6,933 nt of DNA from Gammaproteobacteria bacterium (GTDB lineage Bacteria; Pseudomonadota; Gammaproteobacteria; DSM-19610): the NCBI GenBank assembly GCA_030618475.1, contig JAUXDG010000149.1, forward strand, positions 1 to 6,933, given 5' to 3'. The notes under the pieces were generated by a model. That model was not told the DNA's origin. It searched no databases and saw nothing but the letters and a program-made list of their open reading frames with translations. Shown here piece by piece: positions 6,197-6,933 of the stretch (position 1 is its first letter; each line of letters opens with the position of its first letter). The position numbers and the translations under genes are program-made.

Positions 6197-6933
6197 ATGA
6201 TGAAAACCAACAACTATATCTATTTTCCGCTCTTGATCGCCGTCATCCTGGCGGGGTGTGCGACAGGGCCGACGCTCACGCAGGAGCAGATTCTGGGGCA
6301 GTACGAGCAGCTTGCCAAACTCGACAAAGCTCTCAAGGACGCGGCAGCGCAGGGTGTAGACACGCTGGCGCCGGACGGTTATCGCGCCGCAAAGCAGCAA
6401 CTGGAAGAAGCCGTCGGGGAAGCCCGGGCAGACCGCCCGGGCACCGCGAACTCGGCCGCTAACGGCGGCCTGCAGACGCTGGCGAAAGCCAGTGAAAACG
6501 CCGAGCTCAGCCGGGACGTGCTGCGGGATGTCCTGGAGGCGCGCGACAGGGCTTACCGCGCCGGTTCCGCCAGCGTCTTCCCGGACAGCACGGATGATCT
6601 TGATACCGATTTGCGCAAGCTGGCCAGCCTGGTGGAACGCGGCAGGCTGAAGGATGCCAAGAAGCGCTGCCAGCGGCTGATCGCCGGGTACGAGCAACTG
6701 GAACTGGCGGCGCTGCAGGAAGGTACCGTCGAGGCCGCCCAGGCGGCCATCGAAGATGCCAGGAAGAAAGACGTGGAGCAGGTTGCACCCAAGACCTTAA
6801 AGCTCGCCGAGGAAGAAATGGAACTGGCGCGATCGGTGCTGGAAGCGGACCGCAGCCAGACTGACAAGGCTAATGCCCATGCCATGCGTGCCAAGTGGCT
6901 GGCCGAGAGGAGTATAGCAATCAGGGAACTGAT
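6197..6933 (+). CDS. Lipoprotein with DUF4398-like helical repeats (3' end outside window)
   Basis: An open frame of 245 codons that continues past the right edge. The N-terminus is a lipoprotein signal (MMKTNNYIYFPLLIAVI) with lipobox LAGC, giving lipidated C21. The next residue is Ala rather than Asp, so sorting to the outer membrane is expected. The mature part is highly charged, alanine-rich and likely all helical. Two stretches look alike, residues about 44-77 (LAPDGYRAAKQQLEEA) and 183-216 (VAPKTLKLAEEEMELA), as in DUF4398 repeats. DUF4398 lipoproteins often carry, or sit beside, an OmpA-type peptidoglycan-binding domain, and this could lie beyond the edge. The start is ATG 6197 or 6200, with AGAG at 6188-6191 five bases before 6197. 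It is 114 bases downstream of the DUF523 gene, so it probably forms a separate unit. Family assignment is moderate; the lipoprotein call is firm. Confidence 0.85.
   Translation, partial: MMKTNNYIYFPLLIAVILAGCATGPTLTQEQILGQYEQLAKLDKALKDAAAQGVDTLAPDGYRAAKQQLEEAVGEARADRPGTANSAANGGLQTLAKASENAELSRDVLRDVLEARDRAYRAGSASVFPDSTDDLDTDLRKLASLVERGRLKDAKKRCQRLIAGYEQLELAALQEGTVEAAQAAIEDARKKDVEQVAPKTLKLAEEEMELARSVLEADRSQTDKANAHAMRAKWLAERSIAIREL

Noticed and set aside
6079..6462. + strand frame of 127 codons starting at the DUF523-DUF1722 gene end
   Set aside because: It overlaps the better-supported lipoprotein frame, and its latter part is arginine-rich and out of frame with the lipobox.
6143..6697. Long - strand frame (184 codons) opposite the lipoprotein
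   Set aside because: It is the shadow of the lipoprotein frame, which has a signal peptide, lipobox and repeats; the shadow shows no family features.

Overview
The window looks like a chromosomal stretch of a gammaproteobacterium of moderate GC content. This rests on gene content only: a cytochrome b561 gene followed by a YceI gene, a fused DUF523-DUF1722 protein, and a FixL/NarL-type two-component pair. No rRNA or tRNA is present to fix the taxon. All intact genes are on the + strand.

Left part (1-3748): signalling. Positions 1-164 hold no convincing gene or promoter. A NarL/FixJ-type response regulator (165-848) is followed about 600 bases later by a soluble sensor histidine kinase with four PAS domains (about 1445-3748). 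The two probably form a phosphorelay that answers a small-molecule or redox cue inside the cell, but the signal and targets cannot be read from the sequence.

Between them (849-1444) lies the most unusual DNA. First comes a 140-base element (885-1024) with perfect 34-base inverted arms and a 72-base centre that can fold into two further hairpins. Next, on the - strand, is what I read as the wreck of a type II toxin-antitoxin operon (1035-1204): the start of an XRE-type antitoxin and the tail of a HigB/RelE-type toxin, joined by a TGATG stop/start overlap. The rest (1205-1444) holds no gene I can support.

Right part (3897-6082): a probable operon of a four-helix cytochrome b561, a secreted YceI-family lipid-binding protein and a TudS-like (DUF523) protein fused to DUF1722. 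The b561/YceI pairing is a known one and points to membrane redox or isoprenoid (quinone) handling. The third gene starts 13 bases after the yceI stop and is likely co-transcribed.

Right edge (6197-6933): a lipoprotein gene that runs off the window, with a clear lipobox and two similar alanine-rich helical repeats of DUF4398 type. A weak sigma-54-like site lies upstream of it.
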